Part shown: positions 16,206 to 25,926 of the stretch, piece by piece
How positions within the stretch are numbered: the stretch's first letter is position 1
Layout of the letters: the number at the start of each line of letters is the position of its first letter
DNA from: RGIG5057 sp036653755
GTDB taxonomy: Bacteria > Bacillota > Clostridia > TANB77 > CAG-465
DNA length: 62,486 nucleotides
Assembly: GCA_036653755.1 (NCBI GenBank)
Contig: JAVVTJ010000002.1
Span: forward strand, 1-62,486
Direction of reading: 5' to 3'
Program-made: the position numbers and the translations under genes
Notes under the pieces: model-generated
What the model saw: only the letters and a program-made list of their open reading frames with translations
Told to the model about the DNA's origin: nothing
Databases searched by the model: none

Positions 16206-18047
16206 TTATTCACCTCTATATTTTCCAGCTATTATATATTGTATACATATATTTATAAAAGACATATTTACTGGTCTATTACTTAATAATTCAAATTGAA
16301 TAAACATTATTTTCTTTATTTTTAATTTTTCTTGTAATATTTTTGGATATGTTGCACCTTTTACACTAAATGATTTTGAAATTATATTTTTTTTATCACT
16401 TTTTTCTATACTATATATTTCTATTTCTGAATCAACTTTAGGATTATGTGATACAATTATTTTTTTAAGAGTTTTAGCAAGTGTTGTTTGATTAAAATGT
16501 ATTATAGGAGTTTTCCAACTTGCTTTTACATCTATATTTATATCTTTAAATAAATCTATATCATTTGATTTTTTAAACTTGCATATTTTACCATCATTTG
16601 TGCCAAAATATAATTCATTATTCCATACAAACCATACTCTAACTGGTACATTATTCCAAAAATACCACTCATATTGGTAACCTGATGTTTTACTGTCTTT
16701 TTCAATTGATTTATATCTTGTATCTGCAATATATACATTTCCATTTACTGCTAAATAATATTTGCCATCAAAATATATAGATGTTGCTTCTTTAAGATTA
16801 GGTTCATGTATTAATTTTCCATCAACAAAATATGAACGTAATACATATGAATTAGCATTTTTTTCATTAACTGGTAATATTGCATATACCCCTTGATTAG
16901 AAAGCATAAAACAATCGTTTTGGACGTTTGTTATAGCTCTATTACATATAGCTCCTACTCCTGCAATTCCACTTTGTAGTGGAAATACTTCTTTACCATT
17001 AAACATTGATGTGCCTCTATAATATGCTGTACAATCTGTATCTGAATTATCTTTTAAAATAGCAAGTCTACCATCACTTATTCTTCCATAACCTATAATA
17101 GGAGATGTATCAAGTCCAATAGCCGACACATTATCCGCCGGAAAATACATTAAATTATCTATATCTGAATGCCAATCTACATTAGAATATTTTTTATTGC
17201 CTGATATAAATATTCTATTATTATTTCCATTGTAGCCAAATGAAGTTAAAAAAGTGCACTTATTTATTTGTTCTAAATTTTCTTGATTAGTTACACTAAA
17301 ATGTATATTTACATTATCTCTACCTTCAACTAAACTTTCACCTGGAGCTATATTAAACTTTATTTTTCCTTTACTTCTATCAACTGTAAAATGTGTATTT
17401 TCTTCTAAAATATCATAACTGCCTTGTGCATTTAATTTTTCTACTATAACAGGTTCCGCACTTACTGTATCACTATCTAATTTATATATTAAATCTGTAT
17501 TTGTACCTAAAAATGAATTTATTCTTTTTGGTTGAATCATATTTATACTTTCGTACTTTACACCGCCACCATTTTCTGGTGACATTGATATTCTTGTTTT
17601 AGGAATGTACCCTACTTCATCTAAATATTTTGCTTCCATATTTGTGCCAAATTTACCATATATAATAGCTCTTTTACCATCTAATATAAGTAACTTTCCA
17701 TTAAAAACTATTCCTGCTGATATAGTATCTTCTAAACCAGCTTTTATCTCAACTGAAATAGAAAAGTCACTACTAACTTCATATAATTTAGTTCCTAAAT
17801 GAATTATATTTACTTCACCGTTTATAGTATCCATATTCCATATGCCATTTATTTTTCCAGTAAACTGTTTTACTAATTTATATCCATATCTTTTTTGTAA
17901 ATATCCATCCACATTTATCATGTTTTTACTATCGGGACTTCTTTTTAAATTTATATCAGTTATTTCTGTTGTAAAATCTACACCCAAAAAGTTATCTAAA
18001 TTTAATTGAGATATAGAGGGTGAAGGCGGTACGTTAAAACTTGACAT
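16206..18047 (-). CDS. Tail/DNA-stabilisation protein, beta-propeller-like
   Basis: This 613-residue, beta-rich protein has spaced repeats of the form INGIWN, GTKLYEV, NGKLLILDGKRAIIYG, DGKYYLAVNGNVYIAD and NNELYFGTNDGKICKF, which suggests a propeller. It begins SSFNVPPSPSISQLNLDNFLGV. In P22-like phages the gene after the connector encodes the packaged-DNA stabilisation or tail-hub protein, and position and size fit that role. The match to a named family is inferred. Confidence 0.5.
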   Translation of the reverse strand: MSSFNVPPSPSISQLNLDNFLGVDFTTEITDINLKRSPDSKNMINVDGYLQKRYGYKLVKQFTGKINGIWNMDTINGEVNIIHLGTKLYEVSSDFSISVEIKAGLEDTISAGIVFNGKLLILDGKRAIIYGKFGTNMEAKYLDEVGYIPKTRISMSPENGGGVKYESINMIQPKRINSFLGTNTDLIYKLDSDTVSAEPVIVEKLNAQGSYDILEENTHFTVDRSKGKIKFNIAPGESLVEGRDNVNIHFSVTNQENLEQINKCTFLTSFGYNGNNNRIFISGNKKYSNVDWHSDIDNLMYFPADNVSAIGLDTSPIIGYGRISDGRLAILKDNSDTDCTAYYRGTSMFNGKEVFPLQSGIAGVGAICNRAITNVQNDCFMLSNQGVYAILPVNEKNANSYVLRSYFVDGKLIHEPNLKEATSIYFDGKYYLAVNGNVYIADTRYKSIEKDSKTSGYQYEWYFWNNVPVRVWFVWNNELYFGTNDGKICKFKKSNDIDLFKDINIDVKASWKTPIIHFNQTTLAKTLKKIIVSHNPKVDSEIEIYSIEKSDKKNIISKSFSVKGATYPKILQEKLKIKKIMFIQFELLSNRPVNMSFINICIQYIIAGKYRGE

Positions 18048-18049
18048 AT

Positions 18050-18484
18050 TTATACCTCCATATTATATATTACTTGTATTTGATTATTTTCTATATTTTT
18101 TGCTAATTCTTCTAATCCTACTTCAAATTCATTTCTGTAACCCGTAGCAAGACCTATATCATCATCTTTGTATACTTGACTTGCTATATACAAAGGAAGT
18201 AATAATAATGCTTCTTCATAGGTAGTCATTACATATTCATCTTTTACATCGAATTTTAATTGTTCTACTTTTACTTTTTCTTCTATTCCATTTGTATATG
18301 TGTATTTAGGATAACCATAAGAATATATCCTATATAGTCCTTCATTTGCTGCCGAAATCATTCTTTGCAAATATGGTTGTATATTGCCATCGTTTGATTT
18401 TACTTGTAAACTATCATAATCATAAATATCATCTGTTAAAAACATTTTTTGTATAGCTATTGTTTTAATATCTCCCCATCTCAT
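18050..18484 (-). CDS. Head-tail connector / tail accessory protein (gp4-like)
   Basis: The start MRWGDIKTIAIQKMF at 18484 has AAAGGGGA upstream. The 144 residues are mainly helical with MISAANEGLYRIYSYGYP and EEALLLLPLYIASQVY. Size, helical content and position between capsid and propeller-like tail gene fit the portal-extending connector of P22-like phages. A tRNA T-arm-like hairpin lies in its leader. Confidence 0.5.
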   Translation of the reverse strand: MRWGDIKTIAIQKMFLTDDIYDYDSLQVKSNDGNIQPYLQRMISAANEGLYRIYSYGYPKYTYTNGIEEKVKVEQLKFDVKDEYVMTTYEEALLLLPLYIASQVYKDDDIGLATGYRNEFEVGLEELAKNIENNQIQVIYNMEV

Positions 18485-18499
18485 ATTATTTTCCCCTTT

Positions 18500-18560
18500 C
18501 AATGTTATTGGAATCGAACCAATTTTACCTTTCATTGATATATAGCAGGTTTGAACCTGC
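18500..18560 (-). other. Two tRNA T-arm-like hairpins in the connector leader
   Basis: On the minus strand, ATTGG-TTCGATT-CCAAT (18523-18507) has a 5-bp stem and the canonical 7-base T-loop, and is flanked by CAATG/CATTG, which extends it as a mini-helix. Just before it, GCAGGTT/AACCTGC (18560-18545) also carries a GGTTCAAACC-like loop. No complete cloverleaf can be drawn. Confidence 0.4.
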
Positions 18561-18564
18561 TTTT

Positions 18565-18804
18565 TTATTCTATAATATAACCTGCAGATTTTAAAACATC
18601 ATAAACATCCTGATTAACTGTTGTTTGTTTTCCAAGTATGATTTCATACTTATCATCATTTACAAATACAGGAATTGTTTTAATTGATGGATTTAAAGAA
18701 TCTATAGGAACTACTACAAGATAATCTTTATTTTGTGTCATATTTTTATCCTCCTCATTACTTTCTGTTTTAGTAACATTAGTAGGTTTTTCACTTTTAT
18801 CCAT
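18565..18804 (-). CDS. Small virion-associated protein (79 aa)
   Basis: The start at 18804 follows AAGGAGAATATAAA. Residues 1-25 are acidic and polar; the rest is a compact beta/alpha domain (YLVVVPIDSLNPSIKTIPVF and VYDVLKSAGYIIE). It follows the major capsid gene directly and could be a head decoration or completion protein. Not recognised. Confidence 0.45.
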   Translation of the reverse strand: MDKSEKPTNVTKTESNEEDKNMTQNKDYLVVVPIDSLNPSIKTIPVFVNDDKYEIILGKQTTVNQDVYDVLKSAGYIIE

Positions 18805-18857
18805 TTTATATTCTCCTTCCATATAAATAAATTAGGGTATATTTCTATACCCTATGA

Positions 18858-19784
18858 CTAGACACTAACTGCTGTTTCAAGTCTAATAACACAAGCTGGT
18901 TGTAATATTTTTGCTGTAAAGCAAGCTTTCCAAGCAACTGTTGCTCTTTGATTTAATGCATCGGCTGTACCTGAAGAACCTAAGTCTTTAACTATTATTT
19001 CAGGTTTTCCATTTCCATCAAGTTCAACTACACCATAAGAATCTGCTCCATAAGCAAAAGCTTTATGCTTTGTAAATTTTGCATCATTAAGTCCAACTTC
19101 TTCAGTTTGTAAATTAGTAGATTCCATAAATCTTATGCCGTACATTTTTCCAATTTCACCCTTTAATAATTGAGTTCCATTTACATATTTACCTATGTCA
19201 ACCCATCCTGCAAGATTCATAATATCAAATGCTTGATCAGGATCTACTATCGCATGATAATAGCCATCTGAAAACTTTTTAGCATTTGCTTTTTTTAGTT
19301 TTCTAGCTAGCTTTTTAATGTCTAATTCAGTTATAACATCTGTTTTAGTTAATGTACTTGATGTTTTTCCTCCAGAATATGATACATTAGTTCCTGTAAG
19401 TAATGCTTGTTGAATACGTGTATCAATAGTTAGTGATGCCTGTTCTGATAGTATGTCTGTAGCTTCAGAAGTTACTTGATCTATTCCTGCTTTTTTAAGC
19501 ATATCAGATACTTCAATGAAATCGCCTTCTTGTTTAACCACTGCTGTCATATTAGTTACATTTAAACTTTTCCCAGCTGGTGTAACACCTTCTGTAAGAG
19601 AAGCCTCAGGAATTGATAGACCATTAAATAGTCTAAAATCAATTGTTGTACCATTTTTAGTTGGTAGTGTTCTTTTTTGTGCATCGTTATAAAAATGCAC
19701 CTGTGGTAGCATTCTTTTTATAAGTTTTTTATCATAAAATGTTTTGTTTTCTGCTGTTATTACAGCAATTGTGTTTGTTGCCAT
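18858..19784 (-). CDS. Major capsid protein, N4-gp56 family type
   Basis: This 308-residue protein forms the head shell. The segments FYDKKLIKRMLPQVHF, FRLFNGLSIPEASLTEG, KQEGDFIEVSDML, LTIDTRIQQALLTG and a C-terminal RATVAWKACFTAKILQP follow the N4-gp56-type capsid family, an HK97-fold group common in podoviruses. It begins at the first ATG behind AAAGGGGGAA. The scaffold gene lies immediately upstream. Confidence 0.85.
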   Translation of the reverse strand: MATNTIAVITAENKTFYDKKLIKRMLPQVHFYNDAQKRTLPTKNGTTIDFRLFNGLSIPEASLTEGVTPAGKSLNVTNMTAVVKQEGDFIEVSDMLKKAGIDQVTSEATDILSEQASLTIDTRIQQALLTGTNVSYSGGKTSSTLTKTDVITELDIKKLARKLKKANAKKFSDGYYHAIVDPDQAFDIMNLAGWVDIGKYVNGTQLLKGEIGKMYGIRFMESTNLQTEEVGLNDAKFTKHKAFAYGADSYGVVELDGNGKPEIIVKDLGSSGTADALNQRATVAWKACFTAKILQPACVIRLETAVSV

Positions 19785-19835
19785 TTAAAATTCCCCCTTT
19801 TTGTGGCAAAAAAGATAGCAACTTAAATTAAGTTA

Positions 19836-20651
19836 CTATCTTTTAAATTTAACTTCTCCTTTTAATATTTTTTTATCTATTTTTTCAAAATCTTCATCTG
19901 ACATGTTGTCAAAATCAAATTCAGCAGATTTACCATTTCCTAAACTTCCAGGAGAAGCTTTTGTATTTGCTATTATTTTTTTAGCTTTTGTTTCAGCTTG
20001 AGTATTAAAGTTTCCAAGCAATTCATTGTAATCTTCATAAATTTCAGTTAAAGGCTCATTACCTAACTTTCCTTTTATAAATTTACTAAATTTAGAATCT
20101 TTAATCATTTCACTCAAATTAACATCAGGATATTTTTTAACAAAATCATTAACATCTTGCTTATCTTTTTCCTCCTGTGTTTTCCTTTGATTTACTTTTT
20201 CTTTTTCAACTGATTCTGCACGAGCTTTTTCTTTAACCTTTTCAGTATAGTCATTTATTGGATCTCCACCGGCTTTGTCTATTTCCACCATTTCTTGATA
20301 TTCCTCTATATCAAAATTATCCTTAACAATTTTACCTGTATACGGATTAGTTTTACCAATATAGGATTTAGTTATAGCTTCATTTAGACCTTTTTCATAT
20401 GCTTGTTTAGTTTCTCTTTCTAATCTTTCCTTATACTCTGTTTCGGCTCTTAAACGAACATCTCTTGCTACTTTTTGTTCTTCTTTAGACTGTATTTTTG
20501 TATTAGGTTCTTCTTGTTTTTCATCTACTACTTCACTATCTTCTTGTACTTCATTTTCAGAATCAGTTTCTTCATTTGTTTCAGTAGTTTCATTTTCTAG
20601 TTCAGCGACCTCTAGATTATTTACGCTATCTACTTCTTCATCTTCTTCCAT
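19836..20651 (-). CDS. Capsid scaffold protein
   Basis: This 271-residue protein is highly charged and predicted helical. Residues 1-60 are very rich in Glu, Asp, Asn and Thr; the middle is Lys/Glu coiled coil; the C-terminal basic segment (KKILKGEVKFKR) could contact the capsid protein. Location between portal and capsid genes and low complexity are typical of scaffolds. Start is set by AAAGGAGAAA. Confidence 0.75.
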   Translation of the reverse strand: MEEDEEVDSVNNLEVAELENETTETNEETDSENEVQEDSEVVDEKQEEPNTKIQSKEEQKVARDVRLRAETEYKERLERETKQAYEKGLNEAITKSYIGKTNPYTGKIVKDNFDIEEYQEMVEIDKAGGDPINDYTEKVKEKARAESVEKEKVNQRKTQEEKDKQDVNDFVKKYPDVNLSEMIKDSKFSKFIKGKLGNEPLTEIYEDYNELLGNFNTQAETKAKKIIANTKASPGSLGNGKSAEFDFDNMSDEDFEKIDKKILKGEVKFKR

Positions 20652-20724
20652 TTTAATTTCTCCTTTGGATTTTTGCGCTATTCCTGCGAGTAGTTTCTTT
20701 AATGTCTAACTATAAAGACATTTT

Positions 20725-22506
20725 TTATATTATAGGCATTGATTGATTTAATGCTTGTCCAGGTATACCTTGTAATGGTGTTTGTGCTTGTTGTATTATC
20801 ATCATTACTTCCTCATAAATTTGTGGATTTTGCATTATCATTTGTGATATTTCATCAGGTAATCTTTCTTTTTGTCTCATACGCTTTAATTCCTCTTTAA
20901 ATGGCATTAAGTTTGTTGGGTATAATTCTATATACTGATCAAAAGTAATGTCTCCTTTTTGATACATATTCTCTAAGACAGTAACACTTGCAACTTCACT
21001 ATACATACTTCCTGCACCTATTTCAATAGTGCTTGAAAACTCTACATCTTGATATTCTGTGCCATTAAAATTTTCTTGCTCATCTTTTCCATTTTCTTGA
21101 AAGATAAACGTTCTATCATCATTATAATATATTTTAAAGAACTGTTCCCAAACTCTAGCTATCTTCTCATGTACTCTCCAAAATTTCTTTTGCATAACTT
21201 CAATTGGAACTTTTGCTTGTGTCTGTAATGCAGCTATTGCACTACCCGACATATTAGCTCCTAAAACTTCGCCCGATACAACTTCTGTTGCTCCATTGAA
21301 AGCTCTTGTTTTATCTATTATAGAATCTGTTACTTGAATAGGACCAGATGAAAATGGTGGTGGTGTCATATATGTAATACCGTTTCCGTCCGGGCTATAA
21401 TCTGTTATAACTTCTCCTGGTGCATTTGTTATGTTTTTACCTTTTAATGCATCTTTCCTTATTTTAATTTTAGGAAAACCAATGTTTTGTATGGATAACA
21501 AAGTCATAGCATAATTAAAATTAATTGCTTTTTGATTAGGTATTAATTCTTCTACTAAGCTTCTACCATATATATTGTCTTCTTTTTCTTCCCATTGTCC
21601 GATAACTATTGGATATAAATTCATTTTGTATTGTTTATTGTCTTCTGCTCCAATATCCGGATTTGTATCAGCTTCATCTTCTTCTATAACATTGTCATTT
21701 TTAGCTTTTAATTTTACTACGTTGGGAGTTAAAGCAGTTGCTGGTTGAACTACAACATTTTTTGTTGCTTTTTCAAAAAATACTTCTCCATTTATTCTAA
21801 AATATCTAGTTAACACTGTTGTGAATTGTTCATTTTCTTGTTCTTTTTTGTCGTAATTTACTTCACTATTGTCTTCAGATGTAATTTCATCTATGTTTTG
21901 TTTTGGTATTTTATTTACTTCAGCTAATTTTTTTAAACTCTCTATATTTTCGCGACTGCTTACCATTATCCATTTCTGCTTTTGTTCATCTTTTTCATTT
22001 GGGTTTGAAAAGAAAACATTTAACGCATCTATTATCTCTCCATTTAACCCACCACTATACTTTGACGTATTACCATATTTTTCACTATCCCAAAAATAAT
22101 GATAAATATAACTGCCTTTACGTATAGCATCAGTTATAGCTTTATCATCTAAATCTTGTTGCTTTAAATCTTTTGATACATATCCAGCAAATTTTGTGAA
22201 TTTATCTGCACCATCTGTTCCTACTTCTTCATCTATTTCTTTTATCTCTGTTGGTTTAAATACCATTTTTATGGAACTAGATAATATGTTAGATTTTTTA
22301 TTACTTTCAATAAGTTTTATTATATTTAAAACAGGTCTAGGTAAGTTTTTAGTCTTTTCTGTTGATGCGGGCCATTGTCTGCCTTCAGCAAAATCCACTG
22401 CTAGATTAGCTTTAGTTTTCATTTCTATATTTGATTGAAACTGTAAACCTTTCTGATACAACTCCCACAATTTGGTTGTTTCACTTTCAAACTTTTTATC
22501 TTCCAT
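20725..22506 (-). CDS. Portal protein (P22-like)
   Basis: This 593-residue protein forms the dodecameric portal used for DNA entry and exit. It has YQKGLQFQSNIEMKTKANLA, FAEGRQWP, PVLNIIKLIESNKKSNIL near the N-terminus, a YGRSLVEELIPNQKAINF segment near residue 315 and MSGSAIAALQTQAKVPIEV near 415, all characteristic of podovirus portals. The last 90 residues are Met/Gln-rich helix. Its start overlaps the stop of the small membrane protein gene (TAATG). Confidence 0.85.
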   Translation of the reverse strand: MEDKKFESETTKLWELYQKGLQFQSNIEMKTKANLAVDFAEGRQWPASTEKTKNLPRPVLNIIKLIESNKKSNILSSSIKMVFKPTEIKEIDEEVGTDGADKFTKFAGYVSKDLKQQDLDDKAITDAIRKGSYIYHYFWDSEKYGNTSKYSGGLNGEIIDALNVFFSNPNEKDEQKQKWIMVSSRENIESLKKLAEVNKIPKQNIDEITSEDNSEVNYDKKEQENEQFTTVLTRYFRINGEVFFEKATKNVVVQPATALTPNVVKLKAKNDNVIEEDEADTNPDIGAEDNKQYKMNLYPIVIGQWEEKEDNIYGRSLVEELIPNQKAINFNYAMTLLSIQNIGFPKIKIRKDALKGKNITNAPGEVITDYSPDGNGITYMTPPPFSSGPIQVTDSIIDKTRAFNGATEVVSGEVLGANMSGSAIAALQTQAKVPIEVMQKKFWRVHEKIARVWEQFFKIYYNDDRTFIFQENGKDEQENFNGTEYQDVEFSSTIEIGAGSMYSEVASVTVLENMYQKGDITFDQYIELYPTNLMPFKEELKRMRQKERLPDEISQMIMQNPQIYEEVMMIIQQAQTPLQGIPGQALNQSMPII

Positions 22507-22745
22507 TATTCTTCATCTCCTGTCATATATTCATTTAAAATGTCATTTGGAGTAAGTGCTTTTTTATTATCTTCTTTTTTGCCGTTTACCCACTCATCTA
22601 TAATATCAGGTGTTAAATCTTTATGTGATTCATTTTCTTTATTATTTTCTCTAATTTTATTTCCCTCAAATTTAATTATTTGAGAATATATAATAGGTAA
22701 TACGCCAAGTATATAGCCTATTACCATTGATATTATTATAATCAT
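22506..22745 (-). CDS. Small membrane-anchored phage protein (79 aa)
   Basis: One N-terminal membrane segment (MIIIISMVIGYILGVLPIIY) is followed by a charged tail with a twice-repeated motif: LTPDIIDEWVNGKKED and LTPNDILNEYMTGDEE. It lies between terL and portal and overlaps the portal start. Not recognised; the acidic motif resembles a short docking or packaging tail. Confidence 0.45.
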   Translation of the reverse strand: MIIIISMVIGYILGVLPIIYSQIIKFEGNKIRENNKENESHKDLTPDIIDEWVNGKKEDNKKALTPNDILNEYMTGDEE

Positions 22746-22757
22746 AATTTTTCCTTT

Positions 22758-24368
22758 CTACCAATAACTTTCTTCTTCGCCGTTAGTTTCAAAAGCATAT
22801 GGTAATTTATCTTCTTCTTCTAGTATTTCAGCTATCATTGATTGTTGAGTTCTAATATAATAAACTATTGCTAAAGCTATTACTAAATCATCGTGGCTAC
22901 CTAACTGTGCTTCCATTCTATTTTTTTCATTTTTAATAAAAGTTAAAAACTCTAATAATGTATCTTTATCATTTATTAAATCTATATTTTCTCTTATTAT
23001 CCTAATTAGTTCAGCAAGTATTATAGGTCTAGTTAGTAATGTAGTTTTAAACCCAAACGACTTAAGTATGTTGTGTGTATATGTATCTTCTTTTTCTCTT
23101 ACATATATTTTAGGATATAGTAATCTTTCTAATTCTTTATTTGGATATGTAGAAAAATTAGTTTCAATTCCTATCAGTGCTTGATTATAATACATACCTA
23201 AACAATACATTTGTTTTACATATAAATCTTCATCCAGTTTATGTTTTAAAACCGCTACTTGATTACTAGTTATATTATTAATACATTGTCCCGTAAAGTA
23301 GTCACTTCCATCTCCTGCAGTATCACCTGCTAAAACGTAAGGATAACCTTTTTTGGGTAATTCATATAACTTAATATATCCTTTAGAATCCTCTACCCAT
23401 TTAATATTAGTAATTTTTAATCCATCATAATCATATTCAAAATTTCCTACTGTTAATGGCTCTTTAATTCTTGATATTCTTTTTATAACTTCTTCTTTAT
23501 TAAATACAGAATTACCTGTAGATATAAATGCTTCTTCTGGAGTTATAGGATATTCTTGTTTAAATTGTTCAATGTCTCCGCCACAGTTATTTTCAATACA
23601 CCACCTACGCCACGATATTTGTTCATTAGTTAAATTATATATTTGTTTTAATTCTAATTCATCTTGCGTAAGTTCAAAACCTGTATATAACATTTTATAT
23701 TCTTCTAATTCATTCCACCCTATAAAAAGTGGTATATAATCACTCTCATTTTTTACTGCTTTATCCCATAATGCTTTAAAATAATCAAATCCATTAGCTG
23801 TACTCTCAATTATAACTATACTTTCAGATGTATTAGGTACTGCTTGTAAAAGACCTGTAAGTATCTTCTTTTTATCTCCTTGCCAAAATGCAAGCTCTGA
23901 TATATGTAGATTATTAAATGTATCTGAACGTCCTACACCTTTACTACCAGCCGTCATACATTTAATCTTACTATTCAGACCTGTTCCATTATCTCTATTG
24001 AATACAACTTCTTTTGCGTTACTTTTTTTAATATCAGGTTTTAATTGCTCAGGTAGTTCCTGATACATTAGTTTATTCATTTCAAATAAATTATTTGTAG
24101 CAGAATCTACGTGAGTTATAATTCCTGTATTTATATTTTGCTTGGTAGCTGTTTCTTTAAATAAAATTGCTTCTGTTAAAGTAGAAAAACCCATTTGTCT
24201 TGCTTTTAGTATTATAATTCTAACGGGTTTATTTAAAATCTTTTGTGACTTTATGATTTCATATAACTTTATTTGGGGTGTGTTTAAAATAAAAGGAATA
24301 ATTTCACTTTTTTTGTTTTTTATTTTAATAAATTCTTGAATATATTTTAATGTGTTAATATTCATCAT
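22758..24368 (-). CDS. terL: Terminase large subunit
   Basis: This 536-residue ATPase/nuclease packages phage DNA. The Walker A-like motif is LKARQMGFST (near residue 55), the Walker B-like region NNLHISELAFW (near 160) and the coupling motif IIESTAN (near 188). The C-terminal nuclease domain shows VLAGDTAGDGSDYF (near 343) and LIGIETNFST (near 395) with a later HDDLVIALAI, supplying the expected acidic metal ligands. Its start overlaps the end of terS by 14 bases. Confidence 0.93.
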   Translation of the reverse strand: MMNINTLKYIQEFIKIKNKKSEIIPFILNTPQIKLYEIIKSQKILNKPVRIIILKARQMGFSTLTEAILFKETATKQNINTGIITHVDSATNNLFEMNKLMYQELPEQLKPDIKKSNAKEVVFNRDNGTGLNSKIKCMTAGSKGVGRSDTFNNLHISELAFWQGDKKKILTGLLQAVPNTSESIVIIESTANGFDYFKALWDKAVKNESDYIPLFIGWNELEEYKMLYTGFELTQDELELKQIYNLTNEQISWRRWCIENNCGGDIEQFKQEYPITPEEAFISTGNSVFNKEEVIKRISRIKEPLTVGNFEYDYDGLKITNIKWVEDSKGYIKLYELPKKGYPYVLAGDTAGDGSDYFTGQCINNITSNQVAVLKHKLDEDLYVKQMYCLGMYYNQALIGIETNFSTYPNKELERLLYPKIYVREKEDTYTHNILKSFGFKTTLLTRPIILAELIRIIRENIDLINDKDTLLEFLTFIKNEKNRMEAQLGSHDDLVIALAIVYYIRTQQSMIAEILEEEDKLPYAFETNGEEESYW

Positions 24369-24816
24369 TATCTTCTACTTTTTTTATATATTCCTCTATC
24401 CCAACTTTACCGGAATGTTCCACTTCTTGTTTATCTCTCCACACGTTAGATTTTCTATTCTTTAACCAAAAAATTTGGGCTGTTGTATCAGGTTGTACCT
24501 CTTTTGTAACTATTTTAGTTACAATTACATGTTCTCTTGCTGTTGTAGGATCAATCGCTCTTTCTTTTGTAATTTCATCAAATTTATATCCTAATGCTCT
24601 TTTAAGTAGTGCGTTTTCTACTTTAGCATCTATAATTTCTTTGCTATCTTTTAGGGTGTCGGAAAAGTCGGAATGTTTTTTCTTATATTCATAAAAAGAA
24701 TCTTTGCTTATTTTTAAATTAGTATATATAAACTCATCGCTAGCACCATCTCGACACCAAGCTTTTATCATTTCAAAATACGGTAATACATGTGTTTCAT
24801 ATTTTGATTTAGCCAT
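24355..24816 (-). CDS. terS: Terminase small subunit
   Basis: This 153-residue protein recognises phage DNA for packaging. The start MAKSKYETHVLP at 24816 has AGGAG 9 bases upstream; an in-frame TTG at 24825 is too close to that site. The N-terminal 60 residues form the helix-turn-helix typical of TerS (WCRDGASDEFIYTNLKISKD). The end QIFWLKNRKSNVWRDKQEVE is a hallmark of many Firmicute small terminases. Confidence 0.88.
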   Translation of the reverse strand: MAKSKYETHVLPYFEMIKAWCRDGASDEFIYTNLKISKDSFYEYKKKHSDFSDTLKDSKEIIDAKVENALLKRALGYKFDEITKERAIDPTTAREHVIVTKIVTKEVQPDTTAQIFWLKNRKSNVWRDKQEVEHSGKVGIEEYIKKVEDNDEY

Positions 24817-24895
24817 TTTGATCAACTCCTAAAATATATTGCTTGTAATATATACAAGCATCTCTTAAATTTTTAAATGTTTTATATTTCTTCAT
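24809..24895 (-). CDS. Small leader ORF before terS (28 aa)
   Basis: ATG 24895 follows AGAGGTG. The peptide begins MKKYKTFKNLRDACIYY and its stop overlaps the terS start by 8 bases. This suggests translational coupling at the head of the late operon. No family recognised. Confidence 0.45.
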   Translation of the reverse strand: MKKYKTFKNLRDACIYYKQYILGVDQNG

Positions 24896-24996
24896 ATCTT
24901 TTTACACCTCTTTCATAATACTATAATTTTAATTGCCTATTTAATACAATTAATTTTTATTATTGCTTTATTATTGCTTCTTTCTTTAAACATACA

Positions 24997-25025
24997 AAAA
25001 GTAGTCTAATCAATAGACTACTTTT
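24997..25025 (-). terminator. Terminator between late activator and terS
   Basis: A perfect 12-bp stem AAAAGTAGTCTA/TAGACTACTTTT with a 5-base loop ends in T's on both strands. It separates the early operon from the late operon. A second hairpin, CTGAGG/CCTCAG (25048-25068), lies just upstream. The remainder of 24896-25141 is AT-rich and may hold the late promoter, which I cannot place with confidence. Confidence 0.6.
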
Positions 25026-25141
25026 CAAGTATGAGAGGATTATATATCTGAGGGGTTATAAGCCTCAGTCTACATTTAATTTTATAAACAATTATCACTA
25101 TACTAATTATATCACATAAAAGCCGCACAAAACGCACAACT

Positions 25142-25540
25142 TTATTTTTTATTTAAAAATCTATCATGTATCATTCTAGCTGTACTTTCAGCACTGTAAT
25201 TCATTTTATGCATAATTTGTATCCAACTCTTACTATCCATGTATCTATATCTCATTATCTGCCTTGTTTGACTATCTTCTATTTTTTCTATAAAATCCTC
25301 TACTTCATTTTGCAATTCTAGTAATTCATCATATTTATTTTTTAATTTATTTTTATATAATTCTAATTTATATGCCCTTTTTAAATCTATACCTGTTATA
25401 GATAATATGTTTTTTCTATGCCCTGTAACCCCGTTTTGAACTACATCAGATATTATATCTGATTGTTTTGTTAATCTTTCTATTCTATTATAAAGATCTT
25501 CTGCCTCTTTTTTAACATCACAAAATTTACTCAATTTCAC
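25142..25540 (-). CDS. RinA/ArpU-like late transcription activator
   Basis: This 132-residue protein has an N-terminal helical half with YNRIERLTKQSDIISDVVQ and a C-terminal sigma-70-region-4-like helix-turn-helix (RQIMRYRYMDSKSWIQIMHK). This matches the group of phage activators that switch on packaging and structural genes. It is the last gene before the terminator and terS, the standard place for such a regulator. Target sites are not visible. Confidence 0.7.
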   Translation of the reverse strand: MKLSKFCDVKKEAEDLYNRIERLTKQSDIISDVVQNGVTGHRKNILSITGIDLKRAYKLELYKNKLKNKYDELLELQNEVEDFIEKIEDSQTRQIMRYRYMDSKSWIQIMHKMNYSAESTARMIHDRFLNKK

Positions 25541-25590
25541 TTTTATATGTACACCTCTTTTAATATAATTTTATTTGCATCTTTAATCAG

Positions 25591-25926
25591 TTAATTTAAC
25601 ATATTTATGATGTCATAAATTACATAATAATTTAAATTATTTATTACTATTATTGAATTTATACATATCCATATGCAAACTATTGATATAAATACGCTTA
25701 CAATTGTACATATTATATAATAATCATTATAATCATTCTTTATCATAATGATTATTATTATGCCTAGTGCACTTACAACTATTAATGCTATATTTAAACT
25801 TAATTTTTGATTTAATGCCATCTCCATATAATTATTAAAAACTGGAACTATATTCTCAGATGTTGTATTTAATATTTTTGCTAGTTGATCTATTACTGTA
25901 CTAGCGCTGTTTAATAAATTCTTCAT
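25591..25926 (-). CDS. Small membrane protein (111 aa)
   Basis: About 40 polar residues are followed by two strong membrane segments (near 42-60 and 70-92) and a hydrophobic tail. Position is the early/middle region upstream of the late activator. Family not recognised; superinfection exclusion or an anti-defence role cannot be inferred from sequence alone. Confidence 0.5.
   Translation of the reverse strand: MKNLLNSASTVIDQLAKILNTTSENIVPVFNNYMEMALNQKLSLNIALIVVSALGIIIIIMIKNDYNDYYIICTIVSVFISIVCIWICINSIIVINNLNYYVIYDIINMLN

Noticed and set aside
18500..18560. A phage-encoded tRNA gene
   Set aside because: Only T-arm-like hairpins are present. No anticodon arm, D-arm or full acceptor stem can be drawn.
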